From assembly GCF_001698815.1 (NCBI RefSeq), contig NZ_LGSI01000057.1, positions 1 through 56,077 of the forward strand: a stretch of DNA of 56,077 nt. The letters are read 5' to 3'. Shown here piece after piece: positions 8,302 to 16,187 of the stretch. Each line of letters opens with the position of its first letter. Position 1 is the first letter of the stretch. A program made the translations under genes and the position numbers. This stretch comes from Pseudomonas syringae (GTDB taxonomy: Bacteria > Pseudomonadota > Gammaproteobacteria > Pseudomonadales > Pseudomonadaceae). Under the pieces are notes generated by a model that did not search any database, had not been told where the DNA came from, and saw only the letters and a program-made list of their open reading frames with translations.

Positions 8302-9632
8302 CGTGTTTCCCCCTGTTTCGCACGCCTGCCTTTGCAGGTTTCTGGATGGCTGCCGTCTGCGCTTTGCTGCTGCCTTTGCTGGCCGAGGCGCAGAACATCG
8401 CCAAAGGCAGCACCGGCACTATCGACCTGGCACCCGGCGAAGGGCGCATCCTGCACTTCAAGGCGCCGGTGGATTCGGTGCTGGTCGCCGAGCCGGGCAT
8501 TGCCGATCTGCAAGTGGTGTCGCCGGGCGTGATCTACGTGTTTGGCAAGTCCGCCGGGCAGACCAGCCTGATTGCCTTGAGCCCTGAAGGCGAAGAACTC
8601 GCCACGTTGAATCTGTCGGTCAACAGCAGCGCTCAAGCCGTTACCCGGCCGCTGAAGGATTTGCATCCCGACAGCTCGGCACAGATAACCGGCGCGGGTA
8701 ATCGGGTAGTGGCCAAAGGCGCGGTCAAGAGCGTCGGCGAAGCCACTGACTTGAACGCCTTGCTCAGCAGTGAAGGCCAGGAATTCAAGACCTCGCTCAA
8801 CAGCGCGTCGTATGGCGGCTCGGCGCAGGTCAATATCCGGGTGCGCTTTGCCGAAGTGTCGCGCTCGGAGTTGCTGCGTTACGGGGTGAACTGGAATGCG
8901 CTGTTCAACAACGGCACGTTCTCGTTCGGGCTGTTGACCGGTGGCGCTCTGGCCGCCGACGCTGCGACCGGTGCGTCCAACGTGGTCAGCGCCGGCCTCG
9001 CCTCGGGCAACGTCAATATCGACGCGATGCTCGAAGCCCTGCAAAGCAACGGCATTCTGGAAATTCTCGCCGAACCCAACATCACGGCCATGACCGGCCA
9101 GACTGCAAGCTTCCTGGCCGGTGGCGAAGTCGCCGTGCCAGTTCCGGTCAATCGCGATCTGGTGGGCATCGAATACAAGCAGTACGGCGTGTCGCTGCTG
9201 TTCAGCCCGACCGTGCTGCCCAACGACCGCATCGCCCTGCAAGTGCGCCCGGAAGTCAGCAGCCTGATGGGATCCAGCACGGTCAACGTCAACGGTTATC
9301 AAGTGCCGTCGTTCCGGGTGCGCCGCGCCGATACACGGGTTGAAGTCGGCAGCGGCCAGACCTTCGCCATCGCCGGACTGTTCCAGCGTGAAAGCAGTCA
9401 GGACGTCGAGAAAGTGCCGATGCTGGGCGACATGCCGATCCTCGGCAATCTGTTCCGTTCAAAACGCTTCCAGCGCAACGAAACCGAACTGGTGATCCTG
9501 ATCACGCCGTATCTGGTCCAGCCGGTGCGCGCCCGCACGCTGGCGACGCCGCTGGATGCCCGACCCGCGGGCGCGACGACGGCTTCGGCCGGTCCGCGCA
9601 GCGGTGGCGTCTTCGGCTTCTACATGAATTGA
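8298..9632 (+). CDS. Outer-membrane secretin, Tad CpaC/RcpA-like, in the SctC position
   Basis: The protein has 444 residues with a Sec signal peptide ending near residue 31 (LLAEA|Q). Residues about 35-110 form a pilus-type N-terminal domain (VDSVLVAEPGIADLQVVSPG, YVFGKSAGQTSLIAL). The C-terminal half is a complete secretin core ending VPMLGDMPILGNLF and RNETELVILITPYLVQPV. These signatures are closer to CpaC/RcpA secretins of Tad pili than to classical SctC. It fills the SctC/RhcC2 slot, and a separate RhcC1-type N-domain gene lies at 11017. It probably forms the outer-membrane ring of this T3SS. A CpaD-like lipoprotein gene follows 13 bp after the stop, as in Tad operons. Confidence 0.8.
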   Translation: MTCFPLFRTPAFAGFWMAAVCALLLPLLAEAQNIAKGSTGTIDLAPGEGRILHFKAPVDSVLVAEPGIADLQVVSPGVIYVFGKSAGQTSLIALSPEGEELATLNLSVNSSAQAVTRPLKDLHPDSSAQITGAGNRVVAKGAVKSVGEATDLNALLSSEGQEFKTSLNSASYGGSAQVNIRVRFAEVSRSELLRYGVNWNALFNNGTFSFGLLTGGALAADAATGASNVVSAGLASGNVNIDAMLEALQSNGILEILAEPNITAMTGQTASFLAGGEVAVPVPVNRDLVGIEYKQYGVSLLFSPTVLPNDRIALQVRPEVSSLMGSSTVNVNGYQVPSFRVRRADTRVEVGSGQTFAIAGLFQRESSQDVEKVPMLGDMPILGNLFRSKRFQRNETELVILITPYLVQPVRARTLATPLDARPAGATTASAGPRSGGVFGFYMN

Positions 9633-9645
9633 ACGAGGAGCGACC

Positions 9646-10074
9646 ATGAACAGTGAATCGTCATCGCTGCCCCTGAATCCGCTGCTGCTGGCCGGGCTGC
9701 TGCTCGCGCTGCTGGCTGGCTGCAAGACCCATCTGGAGCCCGCGAGTTACTCGCCGGATTATCAGGCGATTACCCGCGCCGATGGTCGTGTCGAATTGAT
9801 TCCCGTGGAATGCCTCAAGCCGTCAGCCGAAGACCAGTTGGGTACAGATGAGGATTTCGTGCCGCTGCTGGCGCCGGGCTGCGCGAACAATCTCACGCTG
9901 TTGCAGATGGTCGAACAGCGTTCGGACCTGATGCAGGGGCGCCAGACCGGCCCGACCATGGCCGCGCCGGTGGGCCGTGCGGCGCAGGTTTACATCGATG
10001 GTTACGACCGGGAAGAACTGCGTCGGCGTCAGTCCGAGCAACAAGCCAAGACTGACAGCCAGGAGGTGCGATGA
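9646..10074 (+). CDS. CpaD-like lipoprotein (Tad-type secretin partner)
   Basis: The product has 142 residues with a lipoprotein signal ending LLALLAG|C at Cys26. The C-terminal part carries the CpaD signature: a GCANNLTLLQMV stretch followed by a DLMQGRQTGP stretch. CpaD is an outer-membrane lipoprotein that assists the CpaC secretin in Tad pili. The protein is shorter than typical CpaD (about 200 residues), mostly in the middle. A GAGGAG ribosome site lies just upstream. It most likely serves as pilotin or stabiliser for the secretin encoded 13 bp before it. The family call rests on remembered motifs. Confidence 0.65.
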   Translation: MNSESSSLPLNPLLLAGLLLALLAGCKTHLEPASYSPDYQAITRADGRVELIPVECLKPSAEDQLGTDEDFVPLLAPGCANNLTLLQMVEQRSDLMQGRQTGPTMAAPVGRAAQVYIDGYDREELRRRQSEQQAKTDSQEVR

Positions 10075-10085
10075 ACCGCAGGTTC

Positions 10086-10874
10086 TCAGTGGGAATCCAC
10101 CAGACCCAGTTCGCGCGCCTGAACCACCGGGTCCTTGATGGCCTTGATGCGGCGCGCCTCGGTGAGCAGCTTCTTGCGTTCAGCCGCAGAGATGTCTTCC
10201 AGGCTCAGGGCCTTGATGTCTTTTTCGCGACCGGCGAGCACCGTGATCAACAGCTCGTTGCGTTGATGGCGGGGCAGGGCGCGGGGCGATTCGCTCACGG
10301 CATGAATGCTGTCCAGCGCCAGGTCCGGCTTGTCGCCCAAGGCGTAGGCCAGCGCCAGATTGCAGCGCGTGTCGAGGTCGTTGGGCGCCAGCGCGAGGCT
10401 TTTGCTGAACGCGGCCTGTGCAGCGTCGGCGTCGCCGCGCAGGATCTGCGCGATACCCAGACGATTGAAGGCTTCGGGCTGACTGGCACCGGCGACGGCG
10501 CTGGCCTGAATCAGCGCGGTCACCGCACGGTCGAGCTTGCCCAGGCGCACTTGCGTGGTGCCCAGGCCCAGCAATGCGTCGGCGCTGTCGGGCTTGAGTT
10601 CCAGCGCCTGCTGATAGGCGCGTTCGGCACCACGAGCATCGCCGCTGGCCAGACGTGTTTCCCCCAGTTTCAGCCAGGCCGCGAGTTGCGCGTCGGGTTG
10701 TTGAGTGGCTATTTCGTAGAGCGCTGCGGCAGTGGTCGTGTCGCCGCGTTTTTCCAGGTCGCCGGCCAGCCGCATGAAGCGGTCGTAGCTGCCATCGGTT
10801 TTAGGCTGAGTAGCGCAGGACGCCAGCGTGACGCTGGCAAGCAACAACAACGTGGAGGCAAAACGCTTGGGCAT
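10086..10874 (-). CDS. TadD-like TPR lipoprotein, read against the operon
   Basis: The product has 262 residues. A lipoprotein signal ends LLASVTLAS|C at Cys20, followed by about five tetratricopeptide repeats (AAWLKLGETRLASGDARGAE, ALLGLGTTQVRLGKLDRAVT and others). This is the layout of TadD, a TPR lipoprotein of Tad pilus loci. It is the only leftward gene inside the T3SS run: its stop lies 11 bp from that of the CpaD-like gene and its start faces the RhcC1-like gene. I chose the ATG at 10874 because it gives an intact signal peptide. Its own promoter must lie in the 142-bp gap with the RhcC1-like gene. Confidence 0.75.
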   Translation of the reverse strand: MPKRFASTLLLLASVTLASCATQPKTDGSYDRFMRLAGDLEKRGDTTTAAALYEIATQQPDAQLAAWLKLGETRLASGDARGAERAYQQALELKPDSADALLGLGTTQVRLGKLDRAVTALIQASAVAGASQPEAFNRLGIAQILRGDADAAQAAFSKSLALAPNDLDTRCNLALAYALGDKPDLALDSIHAVSESPRALPRHQRNELLITVLAGREKDIKALSLEDISAAERKKLLTEARRIKAIKDPVVQARELGLVDSH

Positions 10875-11016
10875 AAACAAGGCTCTCTGGGCGAGGACGG
10901 CAGGGCTGCCCGACGGGAACGTCATTTTATCGACTTAACCGTCAATAGCGACCGTTATGTGCGTAAAGCTGCCCGGCCGGTCATCGTCCCGATGCAGTCC
11001 CGGGGGGCTCGCAACG
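10875..11016. promoter_or_regulatory. Divergent intergenic region inside the T3SS locus
   Basis: These 142 bp separate the leftward TadD-like gene from the rightward RhcC1-like gene, so a promoter for each should lie here. A short A+T-rich stretch with direct ACCGT repeats sits near 10924-10956. No TTTCACAA pair like that at 3808/4044 is present, so this second T3SS transcript may be controlled differently. Confidence 0.4.
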
Positions 11017-11619
11017 ATGCGTAAGCCAACCCTGATGGTGAGCTGGCTGCTGGTGCTGATCGCGGCGTTGCTGCCCACCGGCCTGCAAGCGCAGACCGAA
11101 GATGACGGCGAGAACCCGAGCTGGTTCGCCGCGCCCTACTCCTACGTGCTGGTCGAGCAGGACGTGCGTTCTGCGCTGGAAGAATTCGGCCATAACCTGG
11201 GCCTGATCGTGGTGCTCTCGGACAAAGTGCGCGGCCAGTCACGGAGCAATGTGCGTGGCGATTCCGCAGGGGATTTCCTCACCTTGCTGTGCGATTCCAA
11301 CGGCCTGAGCTGGTACTTCGACGGCAACATTCTGTACCTCACCACCGATGCGGAAACCGGCACCCGGCTGTTCAAGGCCAAGGGCCAGAACCTCGAACAA
11401 TTGCAGGATTACCTGGCCAGCCTCGACGTCTACGGCAAGCAGATGTTGGTGCGTCCCGGCCCGGATGGCGAGGAGCTGTTTGTCTCCGGCCCGCCGGCCT
11501 ACCTGGCCATGGTCGCGCAACATGTGGATCACCAACAGCCACCGGTCGCCGCGCAAGTAGTACGTGAGCGCGGCGTACGGGTGTTTCGTGGCGGTGTCGT
11601 CACCGAAGTCAGTCAATAA
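11017..11619 (+). CDS. RhcC1-like secretin N-domain protein
   Basis: The protein has 200 residues with a signal peptide ending near residue 25 (TGLQA|Q). The mature part resembles the N0-N1 domains of SctC secretins (YVLVEQDVRSALEEFGHNLG, DFLTLLCDSNGLSWYFDGN, LYLTTDAETGTRLFKAK). It stops before any secretin pore domain. Rhizobial T3SS split the secretin in this way into RhcC1 (N-domains) and RhcC2 (pore). Here the pore partner is the CpaC-like secretin at 8298. The protein probably bridges the periplasm between the SctD/SctJ ring and the secretin. It starts the second operon run; its ribosome site is only a G-rich stretch. Confidence 0.75.
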   Translation: MRKPTLMVSWLLVLIAALLPTGLQAQTEDDGENPSWFAAPYSYVLVEQDVRSALEEFGHNLGLIVVLSDKVRGQSRSNVRGDSAGDFLTLLCDSNGLSWYFDGNILYLTTDAETGTRLFKAKGQNLEQLQDYLASLDVYGKQMLVRPGPDGEELFVSGPPAYLAMVAQHVDHQQPPVAAQVVRERGVRVFRGGVVTEVSQ

Positions 11620-11661
11620 CGAACCTTACTCAACACTTACTCAAACCCTGGAGATGTACCC

Positions 11662-11877
11662 ATGTCAGTCAGCCCAATTGATAGCACCACCAGCACCAGC
11701 GCCAATCCGGAAGCGCAGTTCAATGCCGCTGTGGATAACTCCAAGAGCGAGCTCAGCGATGAGGAACTCACCGAAGCGCTGGTGACCCAGGCCGTCACCA
11801 TCGGCGGACAGTTCATCATCATGCCCCGAGCCCAGGAAATGCTGAACGAAGCCCAGTCGTCCGAGGACGACGAATAA
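11662..11877 (+). CDS. Small T3SS protein before sctI, possible needle subunit
   Basis: The product has 71 residues: an acidic, serine/threonine-rich N-terminus, a helix (SELSDEELTEALVTQAVT), a short hydrophobic piece (IGGQFIIM) and an acidic tail. I do not recognise a family. It sits between the secretin N-domain gene and sctI-sctJ, where SctF needle genes lie in some systems (the prgI-prgJ-prgK order), and is the right size. It lacks the NP turn typical of YscF/PrgI needles. A TGGAGA ribosome site precedes the ATG. A small secreted accessory protein is equally possible. Confidence 0.55.
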   Translation: MSVSPIDSTTSTSANPEAQFNAAVDNSKSELSDEELTEALVTQAVTIGGQFIIMPRAQEMLNEAQSSEDDE

Positions 11878-11889
11878 AAGGTTCACGCC

Positions 11890-12354
11890 ATGACCGCAAG
11901 TCTCGCAGCGACAGCCACGGCGGCATTGCCGGCGTCAGGAGGACCGGGAGGCGTACAGGCTTCCCAGAACCTCTTCGAACATATGGCCGGCAACGCCAAG
12001 GGCATGCCCGAAGGCGCCAGCCCCCATCAGATCGGCGACGGCCTGATGGAACGGCTCAACGGTTTCATCGACCGCTCGCGCAGTTTTTCCGAGCGCGCCG
12101 ATGTGCTGACCAACGGACCGACACCGGGCGCTGCGCCGCCTGCGGCCAGCGCGCAACCTTCCGCCGCCCCGCAGGCAGCATCAGCGAACGGGGCCAGCTC
12201 CGGCCAGCCACCGAAGAAAGTCGGCGAACAACAGGTCGACCAGATCGTCCACTCGCTGGGCAAGATGTTCGATTACTCCATCGAAACCCAGATGGTGGTA
12301 CGCGGCGCGACGCAGATATCCGGCTCCGCCAACACGTTATTGAAAGGTCAATAA
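11890..12354 (+). CDS. sctI: T3SS inner rod protein SctI (NolB/HrpB-like)
   Basis: The product has 154 residues. The middle is a low-complexity alanine/proline/serine linker (about residues 78-115). The C-terminal ~45 residues are helical, ending FDYSIETQMVVRGATQIS then SANTLLKGQ. That ending matches the SctI inner-rod family, whose C-terminal helix packs against the export gate. Its position directly before sctJ agrees with NolB in rhizobial loci. An AAAGG ribosome site precedes the start, 12 bp after the 71-codon gene. Confidence 0.7.
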   Translation: MTASLAATATAALPASGGPGGVQASQNLFEHMAGNAKGMPEGASPHQIGDGLMERLNGFIDRSRSFSERADVLTNGPTPGAAPPAASAQPSAAPQAASANGASSGQPPKKVGEQQVDQIVHSLGKMFDYSIETQMVVRGATQISGSANTLLKGQ

Positions 12355-12358
12355 ACCT

Positions 12359-13141
12359 ATGTCCAGCCGCTGTCGTGCCGTGCGCCTGATGATCGTCGTT
12401 GCCTTGGCCGGCCTGTTGCAGGCCTGTGATATCGATCTGTACACCAACCTCGGCGAGCGCGAGGCCAACGCCATGGTCGCGGTCCTGCTGCGCGACGGGA
12501 TTCCGGCATCGCGCAAGGTGCAGGACAACGGCCAGCTCACCGTGGTGGTGGATGAAAAGCGTTTTGCCGAAGCCATGGCGCGTCTCGACGATGCCGGATT
12601 GCCGGGGCAGTCGTTCTCCAACATGGGCGCAGTCTTCAAGGGTAATGGCCTGGTGTCGTCACCGGTGCAGGAGCGGGCGCAAATGGTCTATGCCTTGAGC
12701 GAAGAACTGTCCAACAGCGTGTCGCAGATCGACGGCATCATTGCCGCGCGCGTGCATGTCGTGCTGCCGGACAACGACTTGCTCAAGCGGGTTATTTCCC
12801 CCTCTTCGGCATCGGTACTGGTGCGCTATGACCCCGGCACCGACATCAATCAACTGATCCCGCAAATCAAGACCCTGGTGGCCAACGGGATTTCCGGCCT
12901 GAGTTACGAAGGCGTTTCCGTCACCGCGATAAAGGCCGCCGTCGCCCGCAACGGCGCCAATGCCCAGCCGCGCCTGGCCAGCTTCATGGGCCTGTGGATG
13001 CTCGAAGACAACGTGCCACGCGCGCGCTTGATGTTCGGCGGTTTGCTGCTGATCGGCCTGGCGCTGGCCGGCGTTCTCGGCTGGCAGCACTGGCAGCGTC
13101 GCCGCTCGCAAGCCTTGTATGTGGTGGAGGACGTTGCATGA
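12359..13141 (+). CDS. sctJ: T3SS inner-membrane ring lipoprotein SctJ
   Basis: The protein has 260 residues of the YscJ/HrcJ/PrgK family. A lipoprotein signal ends LAGLLQA|C, followed by the family hallmark DLYTNLGEREANAMVAVLL. Two ring-building domains follow, with EELSNSVSQIDGIIAARVHV in the first and a SPSSASVLVRYDPGTDINQL stretch. A C-terminal membrane helix (GGLLLIGLALAGVLGW) precedes a short basic tail. It forms the inner ring with SctD. The start lies four bases after the sctI stop, and the end overlaps sctK by four bases. Confidence 0.95.
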   Translation: MSSRCRAVRLMIVVALAGLLQACDIDLYTNLGEREANAMVAVLLRDGIPASRKVQDNGQLTVVVDEKRFAEAMARLDDAGLPGQSFSNMGAVFKGNGLVSSPVQERAQMVYALSEELSNSVSQIDGIIAARVHVVLPDNDLLKRVISPSSASVLVRYDPGTDINQLIPQIKTLVANGISGLSYEGVSVTAIKAAVARNGANAQPRLASFMGLWMLEDNVPRARLMFGGLLLIGLALAGVLGWQHWQRRRSQALYVVEDVA

Positions 13142-13779
13142 ATGACGTCACCGCCCGGCAACAGGAACAATGGCGTGAGTTGCTGGAGCAACCGCTGGAT
13201 TTTGTGCGCGCGGAGCATCTGGCCGCCTGTTTTCCCGAGGCCTTGAGCGTCGAGCAACTGGGGGCTTTTCGTGATGCGCCGCGTTTCCAGAAGCGCTCGT
13301 TGCGGCTATTGATGAGCCACTTCGATTTGCAGCCCTTGGCTGCCGCATCCGATCCGGACGTGCTGGATTTGCCCGTGTTGCTGCTGGCGCCCGACACCTT
13401 CAAACGCCTGCCACGCTTGTGCGGCGCAATCTGGCATGGCGCGACCCTCAGCCGCGAGATTCGCAGCGATGTGGTCAGTCAGTTGCGCCAGTTGTTGGGC
13501 AACGATGTGTTCAGCCTGGCTCTCGCCAATCGCCCGTTGGCCGGTGCTGCGGATTTGCTGCGCCAACCCGCTGAATTGCTGCAAGCCATCGACCGCGACG
13601 GCGCGGCCTGTGTTTCGGCCTGGCTGCAAGCCCTATCGCCAGCGCTGCGTGGCTGGTTGCGCTTGCGCTTCGACGATCCGACTGTGCAGGACGGCCAGGA
13701 TGGCAATGGCCCGCTGGATGTGAAGATCATCCGCAGAGCGGCCGCGACCCTTGCTGAACCTGTCGAGGAGCTTGCCTGA
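13138..13779 (+). CDS. sctK: T3SS sorting-platform protein SctK (NolU/HrpD-like)
   Basis: The protein has 213 residues. The family is poorly conserved; the call rests mainly on position between sctJ and sctL, length, and the helical, leucine-rich composition seen in NolU/HrpD proteins. SctK links the cytoplasmic sorting platform (SctQ pods) to the SctD ring. No membrane segment is present. The start overlaps the sctJ stop (ATGA), and the stop overlaps the sctL start by one base, indicating coupled translation. Confidence 0.7.
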   Translation: MNDVTARQQEQWRELLEQPLDFVRAEHLAACFPEALSVEQLGAFRDAPRFQKRSLRLLMSHFDLQPLAAASDPDVLDLPVLLLAPDTFKRLPRLCGAIWHGATLSREIRSDVVSQLRQLLGNDVFSLALANRPLAGAADLLRQPAELLQAIDRDGAACVSAWLQALSPALRGWLRLRFDDPTVQDGQDGNGPLDVKIIRRAAATLAEPVEELA

Positions 13780-14372
13780 TGAGCGAACTGCCAAGCCGTC
13801 CCGCCGCGCGGATTCTGCGCGCCGAACACGCCGAACAGTGGATCGACGGTTATGCCTTTCTTCAGGCGGCCCGGGATCAGGCTGAAGCGATCAAAACCGA
13901 AAGTGCTCAGTGGCTTGAACAGGCCCGCGCCGAAGGGTTTGCAAGCGCTCGTCAGCAAGGCTCCGAAGAGGTCAGCCTGTTGCTCAGCGAAACATCACAG
14001 CGGGTCGATGCCTGGCTGGCGGGGTTGGAAACTTCCCTGGCCGACCTGGCGCTGGGCATCGTGCGCGAAGTGCTTGATGACATGGACGACGCCGAGCGTG
14101 TGGTGCGTTGCACCCGCAAGGCGCTGGCGGCGTTTCGTCAGGATCAGGCGCTGACCTTGTTTGTGCCGCGTCTTGAAGTCGACGCGGTGCGGCGGCGTTT
14201 GAAAGTCGAGGCCGATAACCTGCCGATCATCGCGGTGGAAACCGATGATCAGTTGCTGGCCGGGCAAGCGCGCTTGAGCAGTCCTGTGGGTTCGGTGGAG
14301 CTGGGCCTCGACGCACAGCTGCAAACCTTGCGCCGCAGCCTGCTGCCGTTTGCCGATGAGACGCAGCCATGA
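13779..14372 (+). CDS. sctL: T3SS ATPase stator SctL
   Basis: The protein has 197 residues of the HrpE/YscL/FliH family. The N-terminal half is a charged coiled coil (residues about 25-75). The C-terminal half has the family pattern DLALGIVREVLDDMDDAERV. SctL dimers act as the stalk holding the SctN ATPase to the SctQ pods and restrain its activity. A GAGGAG ribosome site lies within the end of sctK. The end overlaps sctN by four bases. Confidence 0.88.
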   Translation: MSELPSRPAARILRAEHAEQWIDGYAFLQAARDQAEAIKTESAQWLEQARAEGFASARQQGSEEVSLLLSETSQRVDAWLAGLETSLADLALGIVREVLDDMDDAERVVRCTRKALAAFRQDQALTLFVPRLEVDAVRRRLKVEADNLPIIAVETDDQLLAGQARLSSPVGSVELGLDAQLQTLRRSLLPFADETQP

Positions 14373-15697
14373 ACATCGTCCTTGAAGACGTCATGCCGCG
14401 TTTGGCCGAACGGCTCAGTCAGGCGCGCGTGCGGCCCATGAAGGGCACCATTCGCAGTATTCGTGGCGTGCTGCTGCGCGCCAGCGTCGCCGGGGTGCGC
14501 ATTGGCGAACTGTGCCAGCTGCGCGACCCGAGCAGCGGGCGCAGCCTGGCCGCTGAAGTCATCGGCTTCGATGAGGACGAAGCGATTCTCTCGCCTATCG
14601 GTTCCATGGAAGGGCTGTCGACCCGCACGGAAATCACCGCCACCGGCGAAACCCTAGGCGTCAGCGTCGGCGATGCGCAATTGGGGCGAGTCATCAGTCC
14701 CATGGGCGATTTTCTCGATGGCGACGGCGTACCGCCCATTGGCGTGTTACAACGTTATCCACTGCACGCCGAGCCGCCAGCCCCATTCAGCCGCCAGTTG
14801 ATCGTCAATCCCATGGCCCTCGGCGTGCGCTCCATCGACGGGTTGCTGACCCTCGCCCAAGGCCAGCGCATGGGCATTTTCGGCGAGCCTGGCGTGGGCA
14901 AATCGTCCTTGTTGGCGAGCATCGTGCGCAATACCGATGCCGACGTGATCGTGATTGGCCTGATCGGCGAGCGCGGTCGGGAAGTGCGCGAATTGCTCGA
15001 CGTGCAGCTTGATGCCAAGGCGCGAGCGCGGACTGTCGCAGTGGTTGCCACCTCGGACCGGCCCGCCGCCGAACGGGTGCGCGCAGCTTTTGTCGCCACG
15101 GCGCTGGCTGAATACCACCGCGATCAGGGCCGCAACGTGTTGCTGCTGATGGACAGCCTGACCCGCTTTGCCCGTGCCCAGCGGGAAATCGGCCTGGCCG
15201 TGGGCGAGCCGCCCACCCGTCGCGGCTATCCGCCTTCGTTTTTCTCCGCCTTGCCGCGCCTGCTGGAACGCGCCGGTCCTGGCCCGACCGGCAGCATCAC
15301 CGCGCTGTACACCGTGCTGACCGAAGGCGACGCGTCCATGGACCCGGTGGCCGAAGAGGCGCGTTCGATTCTCGACGGCCACATCGTGCTCAGCGCCGAA
15401 CTGGCCCAGCGCAACTATTTCCCGGCCGTCGATGTGCTGCGCAGTCGTAGCCGGTTGATGGACCAGGTGTCCAGCGAAGAACAACGCCGCCTGGCCATGC
15501 GTATTCGCGAATTGATGGCCCGGCGCAATGAAATCGAAATGCTCATCCGCGTCGGTGAATATTCCCCCGGCAGCGATCCGTTGGCGGACGAAGCCATCGC
15601 CCGGCATGACGCCATCGAGGCGTTCATGCGCCAAGGGGCCAATGAGCCGAGCAGTCCCGCTGAAACCCTGAAACACATGCGCAAGGTGCTGGCATGA
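14369..15697 (+). CDS. sctN: T3SS ATPase SctN
   Basis: The protein has 442 residues of the FliI/YscN family. The Walker A loop GEPGVGKS is at residues 172-179, the following GLIGERGREVRELL is typical, and Walker B is VLLLMDSLTRFARAQREIGL. The conserved GEPPTRRGYPPSFFSALPRL is intact. It hydrolyses ATP to release chaperones and unfold substrates at the base of the injectisome. All catalytic motifs are present, so the locus looks functional at this step. A 16-bp gap with a GGAGG site separates it from sctO. Confidence 0.96.
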   Translation: MNIVLEDVMPRLAERLSQARVRPMKGTIRSIRGVLLRASVAGVRIGELCQLRDPSSGRSLAAEVIGFDEDEAILSPIGSMEGLSTRTEITATGETLGVSVGDAQLGRVISPMGDFLDGDGVPPIGVLQRYPLHAEPPAPFSRQLIVNPMALGVRSIDGLLTLAQGQRMGIFGEPGVGKSSLLASIVRNTDADVIVIGLIGERGREVRELLDVQLDAKARARTVAVVATSDRPAAERVRAAFVATALAEYHRDQGRNVLLLMDSLTRFARAQREIGLAVGEPPTRRGYPPSFFSALPRLLERAGPGPTGSITALYTVLTEGDASMDPVAEEARSILDGHIVLSAELAQRNYFPAVDVLRSRSRLMDQVSSEEQRRLAMRIRELMARRNEIEMLIRVGEYSPGSDPLADEAIARHDAIEAFMRQGANEPSSPAETLKHMRKVLA

Positions 15698-15713
15698 AGA
15701 CTCTGGAGGCGCA

Positions 15714-16187
15714 ATGAAAACCAACGACTTACGCAGCCTGCAAGCCCTGCGGCAATTGCGCGAGCAACGCGCTTCCAGCCAGTTGGCCGCTCAGCAGCAA
15801 CGTTGCCGCGCCACCCACGATGCGCTGGACGATGCCAAGGAAAAGATGCGTCTGCACCGTGAAACCGTCGCCCGTGAAGCGCAAAAGGTCTACGGCTTGT
15901 TCAGCGAAGGCCTGTCAATCAACGCCTGGCACGCCGCCCAGGCGCAGCTCGATGAATTGGCCGACGGTCAACAGCAGCTCGAAGGCAGCGTCGATCAGGT
16001 GGCTGAAACGCTGGACGTGCAGGAGCGCGAGCGGGAAGTGTTCCGTCTGGCGCGCATGGCCCGGCAACGTCAGTCCGAGGCGTGCCAGTCGTTGCTTGAA
16101 GTGCGCGTGCAAGATGAGCGCCGCGCGGGTGAGCGTCGCGAAGAGGCCGATGAAATCCCTCGAACATCCCCCGCAGGTGCGCCATGA
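15714..16187 (+). CDS. sctO: T3SS central stalk protein SctO
   Basis: The protein has 157 residues and is almost wholly a charged coiled coil rich in Arg, Gln and Glu, with no hydrophobic segment. Size, composition and position between sctN and sctQ fit SctO (YscO/HrpO/FliJ), which rotates inside the ATPase hexamer and connects it to SctV. Sequence identity in this family is low, so position is the main support. In many systems SctP follows SctO; here sctQ overlaps the end directly and no sctP is present. Confidence 0.75.
   Translation: MKTNDLRSLQALRQLREQRASSQLAAQQQRCRATHDALDDAKEKMRLHRETVAREAQKVYGLFSEGLSINAWHAAQAQLDELADGQQQLEGSVDQVAETLDVQEREREVFRLARMARQRQSEACQSLLEVRVQDERRAGERREEADEIPRTSPAGAP

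Noticed and set aside
10071..11024. 317-codon rightward frame opposite the TadD-like gene
   Set aside because: It is a shadow of the leftward gene, which has a lipoprotein signal and TPR pattern.
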